A DNA stretch of 64,000 nucleotides from the NCBI RefSeq assembly GCF_020193655.1, contig NZ_JADYVE010000004.1:124001-188000 (forward strand). The letters are read 5' to 3'. Every line of letters starts with the position of its first letter. Positions within the stretch are counted from its first letter, which is position 1. A program made the translations under genes and the position numbers. Positions 53,086-61,903 of this stretch are shown here, one piece after another. This DNA comes from Ensifer sp. IC3342 (lineage in GTDB: Bacteria > Pseudomonadota > Alphaproteobacteria > Rhizobiales > Rhizobiaceae). The notes beneath the pieces are model-generated. The model searched no databases. It was given only the letters and a program-made list of their open reading frames with translations, and was not told the origin of the DNA.

Positions 53086-54612
53086 ATGAATCCGGAAACG
53101 CTTGAGACCGCGAGCGTCGTGCTGGAGGCACGTCGCATCAGCAAGTCGTTCAGCGGTGTGCAGGTGCTCTTCAGCGTCAATTTCGAGCTTCGCGCCGGCG
53201 AGATCCATGCCCTGATGGGCGAGAACGGCGCCGGCAAGTCCACACTCGTAAAAATCCTTTCCGGTTTCGAGCAGCCGTCCTCCGGCGAGATCCTGCTTGA
53301 CGGCAAACCGGTCACGCTGCCCCCGAACGGCGCCGCCGAAGCGCTCGGCATCGTCATTATCCACCAGGAATTCAACCTCGCCGAACATCTGACCGTTGCG
53401 GAGAGCCTGTTTCTCGGCCGCGAGGTCACTCGCTTCGGCGTGCTTGACCGCAAATATATGCGCGCGGAAACGCGCCGGGTGCTCGATCTCCTCGGCTGTC
53501 GCGTCGACGCGAATGCGCTGATCAGCAGCCTGTCGATAGCCGAAAAGCAGATGGTCGAGATTGCCAAGGCGATCAGCCGCGACGCGCGGGTCGTCTTCAT
53601 GGACGAGCCGACGGCCGTTCTCTCCCGCGAGGAGACCAATTTCCTCTTCCGCCAGGTGCGCAAGCTCAGAGATCAGGGCACGAGCTTCGTCTTCGTTTCG
53701 CACAAGCTCGACGAAGTCATCGAACTGACCGATCGGGTGACGGTGTTGCGCGATGGGCAATGGGTGAAGACCGCCCCGACCGCGATACTCGACGGGGAAT
53801 CGATCGCTCAGCTCATGGTCGGGCGCGAGATGTCGAGCCTCTATCCCGCCAAGACCGAGCCGGATGTCGACGAGGAGATCGTCCTGCGAGTGGACTCACT
53901 CTCTACCGACTATGTCAAGGACGCCAGCTTCGAGGTACGCAAGGGCGAGATCGTCGGGTTTTCCGGCATGATCGGCTCGGGACGAACCGAACTGATGGAG
54001 GCGGTCGCAGGCCTCAGGTCGCGGCTCTCGGGAGAGGTGACGATCCGCGGCGAAGCCGTGCCTTCTGGCGACGTGCACGCGGCCAACCGACGCGGCCTCG
54101 CCTACATGACCAAGGACCGCAAGGCGAAGGGCCTGCTCCTGAATTCCGGCATGACGGCGAACCTGACCTTGCAATCGCTCGATCAGCATACCCGTCTCGG
54201 CTATCTCGATCCCACGAGCGAGGCCGCGGCGCTCGAAAAGGCCCGTCGCCGCTTCGACATCCGCGTGCGCGACGGCGACGTGGTGGCGAGGCGCATGTCT
54301 GGCGGCAACCAGCAGAAGCTGCTGCTTGCCAAGGTGATGGAGACCGAACCCGAGATCATCATCATCGACGAGCCGACACGCGGCATCGACGTCGGCACCA
54401 AACAGCAGATCTATCACTTCATTTCGGCGCTGGCGCGCGACGGGCGCTCGATCATCGTCGTTTCCTCCGAAATGCCCGAAGTCATCGGGCTTTGTACGCG
54501 GGTTGCCGTGATGCGCGAGGGACGGATCGTCGGCATGCTCGAAGGGGACGAGATCTCCGAGCAGGAGATCATGCGCTATGCGGCTGGACTGAAGAGGATG
54601 GTTGCCGCCTGA
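53086..54612 (+). CDS. sugar ABC transporter ATPase (CUT2, RbsA-like)
   Basis: This 508-aa fused two-domain ATPase has first-domain Walker [15 protein letters not shown] near residue 48 and the weak signature [14 protein letters not shown]. The second domain has MSGGNQQKLLLAKVM and [17 protein letters not shown]. The length is normal for RbsA-type proteins. It is the first gene of an operon with a permease and a binding protein, under the double operator at 53012. The substrate is not apparent; CUT2 systems carry monosaccharides and cyclitols. Confidence 0.94.
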   Translation: MNPETLETASVVLEARRISKSFSGVQVLFSVNFELRAGEIHALMGENGAGKSTLVKILSGFEQPSSGEILLDGKPVTLPPNGAAEALGIVIIHQEFNLAEHLTVAESLFLGREVTRFGVLDRKYMRAETRRVLDLLGCRVDANALISSLSIAEKQMVEIAKAISRDARVVFMDEPTAVLSREETNFLFRQVRKLRDQGTSFVFVSHKLDEVIELTDRVTVLRDGQWVKTAPTAILDGESIAQLMVGREMSSLYPAKTEPDVDEEIVLRVDSLSTDYVKDASFEVRKGEIVGFSGMIGSGRTELMEAVAGLRSRLSGEVTIRGEAVPSGDVHAANRRGLAYMTKDRKAKGLLLNSGMTANLTLQSLDQHTRLGYLDPTSEAAALEKARRRFDIRVRDGDVVARRMSGGNQQKLLLAKVMETEPEIIIIDEPTRGIDVGTKQQIYHFISALARDGRSIIVVSSEMPEVIGLCTRVAVMREGRIVGMLEGDEISEQEIMRYAAGLKRMVAA

Positions 54613-54687
54613 CGGTGCATGCCACCGGCCACAGGCAGTCACAGGATACGGAATTCCCCGGGCTTCGGGGCGGGAGGTTGTCTGAAC

Positions 54688-55698
54688 ATGAGCGTGAACG
54701 AGGAAAGCATCCAAAGCACAAGTCACCGCCGCACCTGGCGGGACGTCGATCTCAGGGCCGTGGCGCCGTTTGCCGCACTTGCGCTGCTTTTGATTGTCGG
54801 TGCGATCGTCAACCCCAACTTCATCGGCCTCAACAATCTCGCCAATGTCGCCACGCGCTGCGCCTTTATCGCCATCATCGCCGTGGGCGCGACTTTCGTC
54901 ATCTCGGCAGGAGATCTCGATCTCTCCGTCGGCTCGATGGTCGCATTCGTGGCGAGCTTGATGATCCTGTTCATGAATTCCGGCGTCATCGCCGACCCGA
55001 CGTTAATGCTGACGGCGGCGGTCCTTTTCGCGGTGGCGGCGGGTGCTGCTTGCGGACTTGCCAACGGGCTGATCACCACTGTCGGCAGGATCGAGCCCTT
55101 CATCGCGACGCTCGGCACGATGGGTATCTATCGCGGCCTCACCACCTGGCTTTCGCAGGGCGGTGCGATCACGCTTCGCGAGCCGGAGATACAGGAACTC
55201 TATCGCCCGGCCTATTTCGGCAGCATCCTCGGCATCCCCATTCCGATCGCGATCATCCTCGCGGTTACAGCGGTTGCCGCCTTCATTCTCTATCGCACGC
55301 GCTACGGCAGGCATGTGGTCGCCGTCGGCTCCAATAGCGATGTCGCCCGCTACTCAGGCATCGCCGTCAACCGCGTGCGCACCATCGCTTTCGTGATCCA
55401 AGGCCTCTGCGTGGCGATTGCCGTACTGCTCTACGTGCCGCGCCTCGGCTCCACCTCGGCGACGACCGGCATTCTCTGGGAACTGCAGGCCATCACCGCC
55501 GTCGTCGTTGGCGGCACGGCGCTCAAGGGTGGCGCGGGCCGCGTCTGGGGCACGATCTGCGGCGCCTTCATCCTCGAATTGGTCGGTAACATCATGCTCC
55601 TGTCGAACTTCATCAGCGAATACCTGATCGGCGCGATGCAGGGTGCGATCATCATCATCGCGATGCTCGTCCAGCGCTCGCTGGTACGCAAATCGTGA
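54688..55698 (+). CDS. sugar ABC transporter permease (CUT2)
   Basis: This 336-aa permease is started at ATG 54688 behind GGGAGG. About nine hydrophobic segments begin near residue 28 (APFAALALLLIVGAIV). Family marks are GATFVISAGDLDLSVGSMVA near 70, IEPFIATLGTMGIYRGL near 135 and VVVGGTALKGGAGRVWGT near 270. It lies 75 bp after the ATPase gene and 65 bp before the binding-protein gene. Confidence 0.93.
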   Translation: MSVNEESIQSTSHRRTWRDVDLRAVAPFAALALLLIVGAIVNPNFIGLNNLANVATRCAFIAIIAVGATFVISAGDLDLSVGSMVAFVASLMILFMNSGVIADPTLMLTAAVLFAVAAGAACGLANGLITTVGRIEPFIATLGTMGIYRGLTTWLSQGGAITLREPEIQELYRPAYFGSILGIPIPIAIILAVTAVAAFILYRTRYGRHVVAVGSNSDVARYSGIAVNRVRTIAFVIQGLCVAIAVLLYVPRLGSTSATTGILWELQAITAVVVGGTALKGGAGRVWGTICGAFILELVGNIMLLSNFISEYLIGAMQGAIIIIAMLVQRSLVRKS

Positions 55699-55763
55699 CA
55701 ATGCCGGATCTCGCGATCCGGCCACATCAGCGAAGACCCTGACACATTGGGAGGAAAGTAAAC

Positions 55764-56714
55764 ATGCGAAAGGGATTATTGGGCATTGCTGCCGTCGCGA
55801 TGATGGCACTGACGGGCGTGGCCCACGCGGAGGAGAAGAAGGTCACGATCGGCGTCTCGATCCCTGCGGCCGACCATGGCTGGACCGCCGGCGTCGTGTT
55901 CCATGCGGAACGCGTCGCGAAAACGCTCATGGAGCAGCATCCAGGCCTCAACGTCATCGTCAAGACCTCGCCGGATCCGGCCAGCCAGGCCAATGCCGTG
56001 CAGGACCTCGAAACCCAGGGCATCGACGCGCTGGTGATCCTGCCGACCGATCCCGATCCGCTGGTCAACGCCATCAAGGAGGTCAAGGGCAAGGGCACGT
56101 TCGTGGCGCTCGTCGACCGCGCGCCGTCTGTCAACGACAACAGCGTGCGAGACCTCTATGTCGCCGGCAATAATCCCGCGCTCGGCCAGGTCGCCGGCGA
56201 ATACATCAAGGCCACGACGCCGGAAGCCAAGGTCGTCGTCATTCGCGGCCTGCCGATTCCGATCGACCAGCAGCGCCAGGACGGCTTCGACCAGGGCATC
56301 GCCGGCTCGAAGGTCGAAATCCTCGACCGCCAGTACGGCAACTGGAACCGCGACGACGCCTTCAAGGTGATGCAGGACTATCTGACCAAGTATCCGCAGA
56401 TCGACGTCGTATGGTGCCAGGACGACGACATGGCCGTCGGTGTCCTTCAGGCGATCGAGCAGGCGAAGCGCACTGACATCCAGTATGTCGTCGCCGGTGC
56501 CGGTTCGAAGGAAATGATCAAGAAGGTCATGGACGGCGACAAGATGATCCCGGTCGACGTTCTTTATCCGCCGGCAATGGTCGGAACCGCGCTCGAAATG
56601 ACGGCCGCCAACTTCTACGGCCAGGTTCCGGTTCGCGGCACCTACACGATCGACGCGACGCTGGTCACCAAGGACAATGCGCAGGACTTCTACTTCCCTG
56701 ATTCGCCGTTCTGA
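55764..56714 (+). CDS. sugar ABC transporter binding protein (CUT2)
   Basis: This 316-aa RbsB-type binding protein has the signal peptide MRKGLLGIAAVAMMALTGVA and an AHA cleavage site. Segments TIGVSIPAADHGWTAGVVFH, DALVILPTDPDPLVNAIKEV and WCQDDDMAVGVLQAIEQAK are typical of the fold. The VDVLYPPAMVGTA segment near the end is like that of ribose or erythritol-type binding proteins, but the ligand cannot be fixed. It closes the operon and is followed by a terminator at 56743. Confidence 0.93.
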   Translation: MRKGLLGIAAVAMMALTGVAHAEEKKVTIGVSIPAADHGWTAGVVFHAERVAKTLMEQHPGLNVIVKTSPDPASQANAVQDLETQGIDALVILPTDPDPLVNAIKEVKGKGTFVALVDRAPSVNDNSVRDLYVAGNNPALGQVAGEYIKATTPEAKVVVIRGLPIPIDQQRQDGFDQGIAGSKVEILDRQYGNWNRDDAFKVMQDYLTKYPQIDVVWCQDDDMAVGVLQAIEQAKRTDIQYVVAGAGSKEMIKKVMDGDKMIPVDVLYPPAMVGTALEMTAANFYGQVPVRGTYTIDATLVTKDNAQDFYFPDSPF

Positions 56715-56742
56715 TCGTACGCATCGGCGATAACCTTGCCTC

Positions 56743-56769
56743 GACCTGCCCGCGGATCGCGGGTAGGTC
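56743..56769 (+). terminator. Rho-independent terminator of the CUT2 operon
   Basis: GACCTGCCCGCG (56743-56754) pairs with CGCGGGTAGGTC (56758-56769) with one G-T wobble and a 3-nt loop, followed by ATTTGTTTTCG. It lies 28 bp after the binding-protein stop. Confidence 0.8.
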
Positions 56770-56839
56770 ATTTGTTTTCGGGCAGTGGCCCCAGCGTAAT
56801 CCGATCGGATTGCAGCAGCGGACGCAGGCGGATGGCGGT

Positions 56840-56871
56840 ACCCCCCTCTGCCCTGCCGGGCAGAGGGGGGT
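56840..56871. terminator. perfect 14-bp hairpin between convergent genes
   Basis: ACCCCCCTCTGCCC (56840-56853) and GGGCAGAGGGGGGT (56858-56871) form a perfect stem with a TGCC loop. It lies 43 bp beyond the minus-strand histidine kinase stop and after the plus-strand operon. There is no T-run on either side. It may block read-through between the two convergent units. Confidence 0.5.
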
Positions 56872-56914
56872 GCTAGCGAGCCTTCCGCCGTTGCAATCCC
56901 GGCCTCCCCTCGCC

Positions 56915-58297
56915 TCACAGCGCCGCTGGAAATGCCACCACGACCTTCAATCCGCGCCCGCCCTCGCCCTCATCGAGCCGCATCGTCCCGCCGTAAAGCG
57001 TGGCGATTTCCTCGACGATCGGCAGGCCAAGCCCGGTGCCGGGCGCCTCGTCGCCGCCGCGTCGGAAGCGCTTGAGCACCGCTTCGCGCAGTTCTGGCCG
57101 GATTCCCGGACCGTTATCCTCGACTTCGAGCCCGACGGCATCATTGAGCCTGTCGACACGCACCGTGACCTCGGCGCCGCGACCGGCATAGAGAAGCGCG
57201 TTACCGATCAGGTTCTTCAGAAGCTCGCCGACGAGCAGCGGCTCGGCGCGGATCCAGTGTTCGCCTTCGCCGGCGAAGCCGAGGTCGATTCCGGCCTCGC
57301 CGGCCGCCGGAACATGATCGGCGGTGATCTCACGCGCGAGCCCAGCAAGTTCGATGCGCTCCGAACCGCGCGCCTCATCCTTGCCCGCTGCGTCGATCTT
57401 TGCCATCAGCAGCAGTTGCGCGAGAATGCGCTCTGCATTTGCCACTGCTTCATCCGCCTTGCGCGCGGCCGCCCGCGTCTCCTCGAGCGATCCCGCTCTT
57501 TGCGCAAGCGCCAGCTGCGTGCGGATGATCGCGAGCGGCGTGCGCAACTGATGACTGGCATTCCCGGTGAAATGGCGCAGCGCGTCGAGCGCCGATTGCA
57601 GGCGCACCATGAACGAGTTGACCGTGTCGACGAGCCCCTGAACCTCGCTCGGCACCCGCTCGCCGATCGGATGCAGGTCATCGGGGCTACGCTCGGCGAT
57701 GGCGTCGCCTAGCCGATAGAGTGGTCTCAGCGAAAAGGTGACGGCGATCCAGACGATCATGGCCGCGCCAGCGATCATCAGGCTAAGGCGCAGGGCGGAA
57801 CGCAGAAGGATCGTCTGCGTCAGTTGCCGCCTCGCGATCGTCGTTTCGGCGACGGTCACGACAAAGGGAACAGAGCTGACACCGGTCGAGGCCGAACGCC
57901 GGAGTGCCGCAATGCGAATGGGCTCACCGCGGAAGATGGCGTCGCCGAATGCCGTCGACTGGTCCTGGCCTTCCGTGAGCGAGGGCAGCGTCTGATAGCC
58001 GGTGATGAACTGGCCGGGCGGCCCGTCCACCCGGTAGAAGACCCGGTCCTGCGCTGCCGACGTGAGCATCTCCAGCGCGACATAGGGAATGTCGACTTGA
58101 AGCGAGCCATCCTCGGCGACGACGACGCGTTCGGCGATCGCCAGCGCCGAACCGGCAAGCACACGGTCCGAGACGACGTTCGCTGTCTTGACCGCCTCCC
58201 GGTAGGTGTCGGTCAGCGCCACCACACCGATCACGGCGGTGGAGATCAGGAGCCAGCCGAGCAGCCGGCGCCGCAGCGAGTAGACGACGGTCCTCAT
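56915..58297 (-). CDS. tctE: TctE-type sensor histidine kinase
   Basis: This 460-aa membrane kinase has TM1 at about 10-28 and a periplasmic sensor (about 30-160) of the type found in TctE-like kinases. TM2 at about 165-190 is followed by HAMP. The phosphorylated His is in HFTGNASHQLRTPLAIIRTQ near 247. The ATPase domain has an N box (GELLKNLIGNALLYA), VEDNGPGI and GTGLGLPIVEEIATLYGG. Its start overlaps the stop of the response regulator gene by 4 bp. It lies next to tctCBA, so it probably senses a tricarboxylate or related acid. Confidence 0.93.
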   Translation of the reverse strand: MRTVVYSLRRRLLGWLLISTAVIGVVALTDTYREAVKTANVVSDRVLAGSALAIAERVVVAEDGSLQVDIPYVALEMLTSAAQDRVFYRVDGPPGQFITGYQTLPSLTEGQDQSTAFGDAIFRGEPIRIAALRRSASTGVSSVPFVVTVAETTIARRQLTQTILLRSALRLSLMIAGAAMIVWIAVTFSLRPLYRLGDAIAERSPDDLHPIGERVPSEVQGLVDTVNSFMVRLQSALDALRHFTGNASHQLRTPLAIIRTQLALAQRAGSLEETRAAARKADEAVANAERILAQLLLMAKIDAAGKDEARGSERIELAGLAREITADHVPAAGEAGIDLGFAGEGEHWIRAEPLLVGELLKNLIGNALLYAGRGAEVTVRVDRLNDAVGLEVEDNGPGIRPELREAVLKRFRRGGDEAPGTGLGLPIVEEIATLYGGTMRLDEGEGGRGLKVVVAFPAAL

Positions 58298-58971
58298 TCG
58301 GGGCTGGCCGTCTTGTCGAGATAATAGCCGATGCCCCGCGCGGTGCGCACCGTCAGGCCGTAGGGCGCCAGGCGCTTGCGGAGCCGGCTCACATATTGCT
58401 CGATCGCATTGGCGCTGAGATCGTCATCGAGGCCGGTGAGCGACTGGACGATCGCCTCCTTGGCGACAACCTTGCCGGCGCGCATGAACAGAAGTTCGAG
58501 CAACCCGAGCTCGCGAGCGGGAATTTCGATCGGTACACCACCGGCAGAAAAGCTGCGCGCCGTCAGGTCCAGCGTGACGTTGCCATAGCTGACGACCGAT
58601 GCCCGCAATCCTGCCTGGCGGCGAAGGAGAACCCGCACCCGCGCCTCGAACTCTCCGATGTCGAAAGGCTTGATCATGTAGTCGTCGGCGCCGAGATCGA
58701 GGCCCTTCACCCGCTCCTCGGGCGTGCCGCGCGCCGTCAGGATCAGGACCGCCGCCCGGTTCTGCCGCGCCCGCATGGCGCGCAACACGTCGAGGCCATC
58801 CATTTCCGGCAGGTTCAGATCGAGGATCACCAGATCGAAGCTCTCCGCAGCGGCAACGGCATGCGCCGAGGCACCGTCGCTTACGACGTCGATCGCATAA
58901 CCGCTTCCGCGCAGGATCGCGGATAAACCCTCTGCCAGGGCCTTATTGTCTTCAACAAGCAAGATTCGCAA
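58294..58971 (-). CDS. tctD: TctD-type response regulator (OmpR/PhoB family)
   Basis: This is a 225-aa response regulator. I start it at TTG 58971 (LRILLVEDNKALAEGL), which has GGGGGAG 7 nt upstream; a GTG at 58992 would add seven odd residues. The phosphorylated Asp is D51 in VILDLNLPEMDG, the switch region is LTARGT, and the Lys is in YMIKPFD. The C-terminal winged helix contains NAIEQYVSRLRKRLAPYG. It should activate tctCBA; an 11-bp tandem repeat suited to this family lies before tctC. Confidence 0.93.
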   Translation of the reverse strand: MRILLVEDNKALAEGLSAILRGSGYAIDVVSDGASAHAVAAAESFDLVILDLNLPEMDGLDVLRAMRARQNRAAVLILTARGTPEERVKGLDLGADDYMIKPFDIGEFEARVRVLLRRQAGLRASVVSYGNVTLDLTARSFSAGGVPIEIPARELGLLELLFMRAGKVVAKEAIVQSLTGLDDDLSANAIEQYVSRLRKRLAPYGLTVRTARGIGYYLDKTASPE

Positions 58972-59040
58972 TGTCGCTCTCCCCCCGCTCACTTTATCGG
59001 CCCCAAGCTTGCTTGTGAACGGCAGGCGGCTACTGCATAA

Positions 59041-59134
59041 TTCCTAAACCGGAATTGATTTAGGGAGAGAAACATGCAGCACTTCAAGCTGTTACGGCGG
59101 CTTTTGCGTGTCTAAGCGGACGCGCGGCGCTGTA
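59041..59134. repeat. mosaic intergenic repeat, copy C
   Basis: TTCCTAAACC...GATTTAGGGAGAGAAACATG is joined to GCAGCACTTCAAGCTGTTAC and to a TTTGCGTGTC...CGCGCGGCGCTGTA module. The copy is more diverged than those at 44042 and 52844. It ends about 15 bp before the binding-protein gene at 59150 and would be in its 5' leader or promoter. Confidence 0.6.
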
Positions 59135-59149
59135 TGGCATTGTGGAATT

Positions 59150-60217
59150 ATGCGCTACCTGATCTCCCTGCTTCTCTGTCTTCTTCTTCCCGGACCGGCG
59201 CTTTCGGCGCCCGTGCTCTTTCCGGCCCTTTCTGGGGACGACGCAGCCCCCGTTCTCGTCGTCTATTCCTCGCTCGACGAACCGCTCGCGCGGCCGATGA
59301 TCCTCGGCTTCCAGAAAGCCAATCCGGACGTGGCGGTGCGTTACGAGGACATGCTGACGGGCGAGATCTACGACCGGATCGTCAAAGAGACGGATGCGGG
59401 CCAGAAGACCGCCGACTTTGCCTTCTCCTCGGCGATGGACCTGCAGGTCAAGCTCAGCAATGACGGTTATGCGCAACGCAGCGATCTGCCGATGAGCGGC
59501 CGCTGGCCGGCCTGGGCAAACTGGCGCAATACGGCCTATGCGTTGACCTTCGAGCCAGCCGTCTTCGTCTATCACAAGCCAAGCTTCAAGACCGAGCCGC
59601 CACCTGCAACACGCGCGGAATTCGTCGACTATCTGAGGCGACAGGGCAGCGTCGTCTTCGGCCGGATCGGCACCTATGACATCGAGCGCTCCGGCGTCGG
59701 CTTCCTCTTCATGTCGCGCGACCAGGAACAGTTCGGCGACATCTGGAGCGTCATCCAGGCTATGGGGGCCGCGGGCGTCAAACTCTATTCGACCAGCCAG
59801 GCGATCGTCGAACGGGTCGCCGATGGACGGTTCGTTCTTGGCTACAATATCCTCGGCTCCTATGCCGCCGACTGGGCCTCGCGCCATCCCGATGTCGGGA
59901 TCGTCCTTCCGAAGGACTACACAGTGGTGATGTCGCGCATCGGGCTGGTGCCGCAGGCAGCCGCTTCCCCCGATCTCGGCCGCCGCTACCTCGAATTCTT
60001 CATGTCGAAGGAAGGCCAGACCATAATGGCACGCGAGCTGCAGATCCCCGCAGTCAGCCCGGATGTCGCGGGCGAGAATACCGCCAACACCATGCAGGAG
60101 ATGCTCGGCGGGCAATTGCGGCCCGTTCCAGTCAGCCCCGGATTGATGGTCTATCTCGACCAGGTCAAGCGCGCCCGCTTGATCGCTCGCTGGAACGAGG
60201 TTCTCAGACTCCACTGA
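59150..60217 (+). CDS. periplasmic binding protein adjacent to the tctDE genes
   Basis: This is a 355-aa secreted binding protein with leader MRYLISLLLCLLLPGPALSA, started at ATG 59150; an upstream in-frame start would read through the mosaic repeat. The mature part (VVYSSLDEPLARPMILGFQK, RIGLVPQAAASPDLGRRYLE) belongs to the iron/sulfate-type class 2 binding proteins. No ABC permease or ATPase accompanies it. It is divergent from the tctD-tctE genes and upstream of tctC, so it may be a ligand-delivering partner for the sensor kinase. That role is inferred from position only. Confidence 0.85.
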   Translation: MRYLISLLLCLLLPGPALSAPVLFPALSGDDAAPVLVVYSSLDEPLARPMILGFQKANPDVAVRYEDMLTGEIYDRIVKETDAGQKTADFAFSSAMDLQVKLSNDGYAQRSDLPMSGRWPAWANWRNTAYALTFEPAVFVYHKPSFKTEPPPATRAEFVDYLRRQGSVVFGRIGTYDIERSGVGFLFMSRDQEQFGDIWSVIQAMGAAGVKLYSTSQAIVERVADGRFVLGYNILGSYAADWASRHPDVGIVLPKDYTVVMSRIGLVPQAAASPDLGRRYLEFFMSKEGQTIMARELQIPAVSPDVAGENTANTMQEMLGGQLRPVPVSPGLMVYLDQVKRARLIARWNEVLRLH

Positions 60218-60257
60218 AATTTCGGCAGGCAGAACAAACCATTTACGCAATGCCGAC

Positions 60258-60279
60258 TTGATGTCAGGTTAATGTCAGC
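60258..60279 (+). promoter_or_regulatory. 11-bp tandem repeat, probable TctD-type binding site
   Basis: TTGATGTCAGG (60258-60268) and TTAATGTCAGC (60269-60279) are head-to-tail copies with an exact 11-bp period. OmpR/PhoB-type regulators usually bind direct repeats with this spacing. A TATGGT -10-like sequence follows 5 bp later. The tctC start is 179 bp downstream. Confidence 0.65.
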
Positions 60280-60457
60280 TTTCTATGGTGGCTTAGGGAT
60301 CGCTGATGATCCGTGGAGGCGGGCCGTCAGCAGCGCATCGGGAGGAAATCACCACCACGGTCAGCGGCTGGCGCGCAAAAAACCAGCCACGTGCTTCTCC
60401 CGTACGCGACGATAATCAACGCACGCGCGATTAAACGCGCCCTACGGAGGACCGACC

Positions 60458-61402
60458 TTGAAACACTTCTTCCTGGCATCCATTCTCGCCGGCGCCCTGG
60501 CGCTGCCGGCATATGCCGCCGACTATACGATCATTGCGCCGGCTAACCCCGGCGGTGGCTGGGACCAGACGGCCCGTTCGCTGCAGACCGTCATGCAGCA
60601 GGAAGGCATTTCCGGCAATGTCCAGGTGCAGAACGTTCCCGGCGCCGGCGGCACCATCGGGCTTGCGCAGTTTGCCAGCCAGCAGAAGGGCAACCCCAAC
60701 GCCCTTCTCGTCGGCGGCTACGTCATGGTAGGCGCCATCCTTACCAACAATTCGCCGGTGACCCTCAAGGACGTGACCCCGATCGCGCGACTGACGGGCG
60801 AATACGAGGCGATCGTCGTGCCGGCCGCGTCCGAGATCAAGACAATGGGCGATCTCGTCGAGGCGCTGAAGAAGGATCCGGGCGCCGTTTCCTGGGCCGG
60901 CGGCTCGGCCGGCGGCACTGACCATATCGCGGTCGGGCTGATTGCCAAGGCGGCCGGCGTTGATCCGACGAAGATCAACTACATCGCCTATTCCGGCGGT
61001 GGTGAAGCGCTCGCCGCCATCCTCGGCAGCCAGGTGACCGCAGGCATTTCCGGCTATGGCGAATTCGAATCGCAGGTGAAAGCCGGAACGCTCCGGCTGC
61101 TCGCCGTTTCAAGTGGAGAGCGTCTCCCAGGCATCGACGCGCCGACGCTGAAGGAATCGGGCCTCGACGTCGTGATCGAAAACTGGCGGATGGTCGCGGC
61201 CGCCCCTGGCCTCACCGACGAGCAGAAGGCTGCCGTCTCCGCCGATATCGAGAAGCTCGCCAAGTCCGCCGGCTGGCAGGAAGTGCTAAAGACCAAGGGC
61301 TGGCAGGACTCCTACCTCTCCGGCGCCGCCTTTGACGAACAGCTCTCCAAGGACATTTCCGCAACCGAAAACGTCCTCAAGGACATCGGGCTGGTCAAAT
61401 GA
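60458..61402 (+). CDS. tctC: tripartite tricarboxylate transporter binding protein TctC
   Basis: This 314-aa TctC/Bug-family periplasmic protein starts at TTG 60458 with GGAGG 7 nt upstream. The signal peptide ends at PAYAA near residue 21. The family fingerprint is [19 protein letters not shown], then [15 protein letters not shown] and [20 protein letters not shown]. It binds citrate-like or other carboxylates and hands them to TctAB. Its stop overlaps the tctB start (ATGA), so the genes are translated together. Confidence 0.94.
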   Translation: MKHFFLASILAGALALPAYAADYTIIAPANPGGGWDQTARSLQTVMQQEGISGNVQVQNVPGAGGTIGLAQFASQQKGNPNALLVGGYVMVGAILTNNSPVTLKDVTPIARLTGEYEAIVVPAASEIKTMGDLVEALKKDPGAVSWAGGSAGGTDHIAVGLIAKAAGVDPTKINYIAYSGGGEALAAILGSQVTAGISGYGEFESQVKAGTLRLLAVSSGERLPGIDAPTLKESGLDVVIENWRMVAAAPGLTDEQKAAVSADIEKLAKSAGWQEVLKTKGWQDSYLSGAAFDEQLSKDISATENVLKDIGLVK

Positions 61403-61893
61403 ATAAGGGGAACCACCCTTCAGTCGAAACGCGCCGCCCTGACAGGGCGGCGCTCATCATCGCCGTCGTTCTGGCGGTCATCGCCGGCCTGATCTTCTGG
61501 GACGTCTCCCGTCTCACCGGGCTCGCCGGCTATTCGCAGATCGGGCCGACGACGGTCCCTTACGTGATCGCCTGCTGTCTCGTCGGGCTCGCCGTCTGGA
61601 CCGCCATCGAAGCGGTGAGGGGCGACTTCGGTCACGAGCGGGAGCACCAGGAGTCCGGGCCGGTTCTCTGGATTGTTGGTGGCCTCGCCGCCCAGATGCT
61701 GCTCTTGAACACGCTCGGCTTTTCGATCGCAACCGGCATTCTTTTCGCGATGACGGCGCGCGGCTTCGGCAAGCGCATGCTCTGGCTCACCGTGCCGGTC
61801 GGCATCGCCTTCAGCTTCGTCGTCTGGCTGATCTTCGCCAAGCTCCTGCAATTGTCGCTGCCCGCAGGGCCGCTTGAACGCCTGTTCTTCTGA
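61399..61893 (+). CDS. tctB: tripartite tricarboxylate transporter small subunit TctB
   Basis: This 164-aa membrane protein has four hydrophobic segments: about 21-40 ([20 protein letters not shown]), 55-75, 90-115 and 130-155. It is the usual poorly conserved TctB subunit, recognised by length, topology and position between tctC and tctA. The [20 protein letters not shown] segment is typical of the family. Confidence 0.92.
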   Translation: MNKGNHPSVETRRPDRAALIIAVVLAVIAGLIFWDVSRLTGLAGYSQIGPTTVPYVIACCLVGLAVWTAIEAVRGDFGHEREHQESGPVLWIVGGLAAQMLLLNTLGFSIATGILFAMTARGFGKRMLWLTVPVGIAFSFVVWLIFAKLLQLSLPAGPLERLFF

Positions 61894-61903
61894 GGGGCCG
61901 ACC

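Noticed and set aside
53760-55337. 525-codon open frame on the plus strand
   Set aside because: It is out of frame across the end of an ABC ATPase gene and the start of a permease gene, both of which are full length with intact motifs. Its translation is Arg/His-rich shadow sequence.
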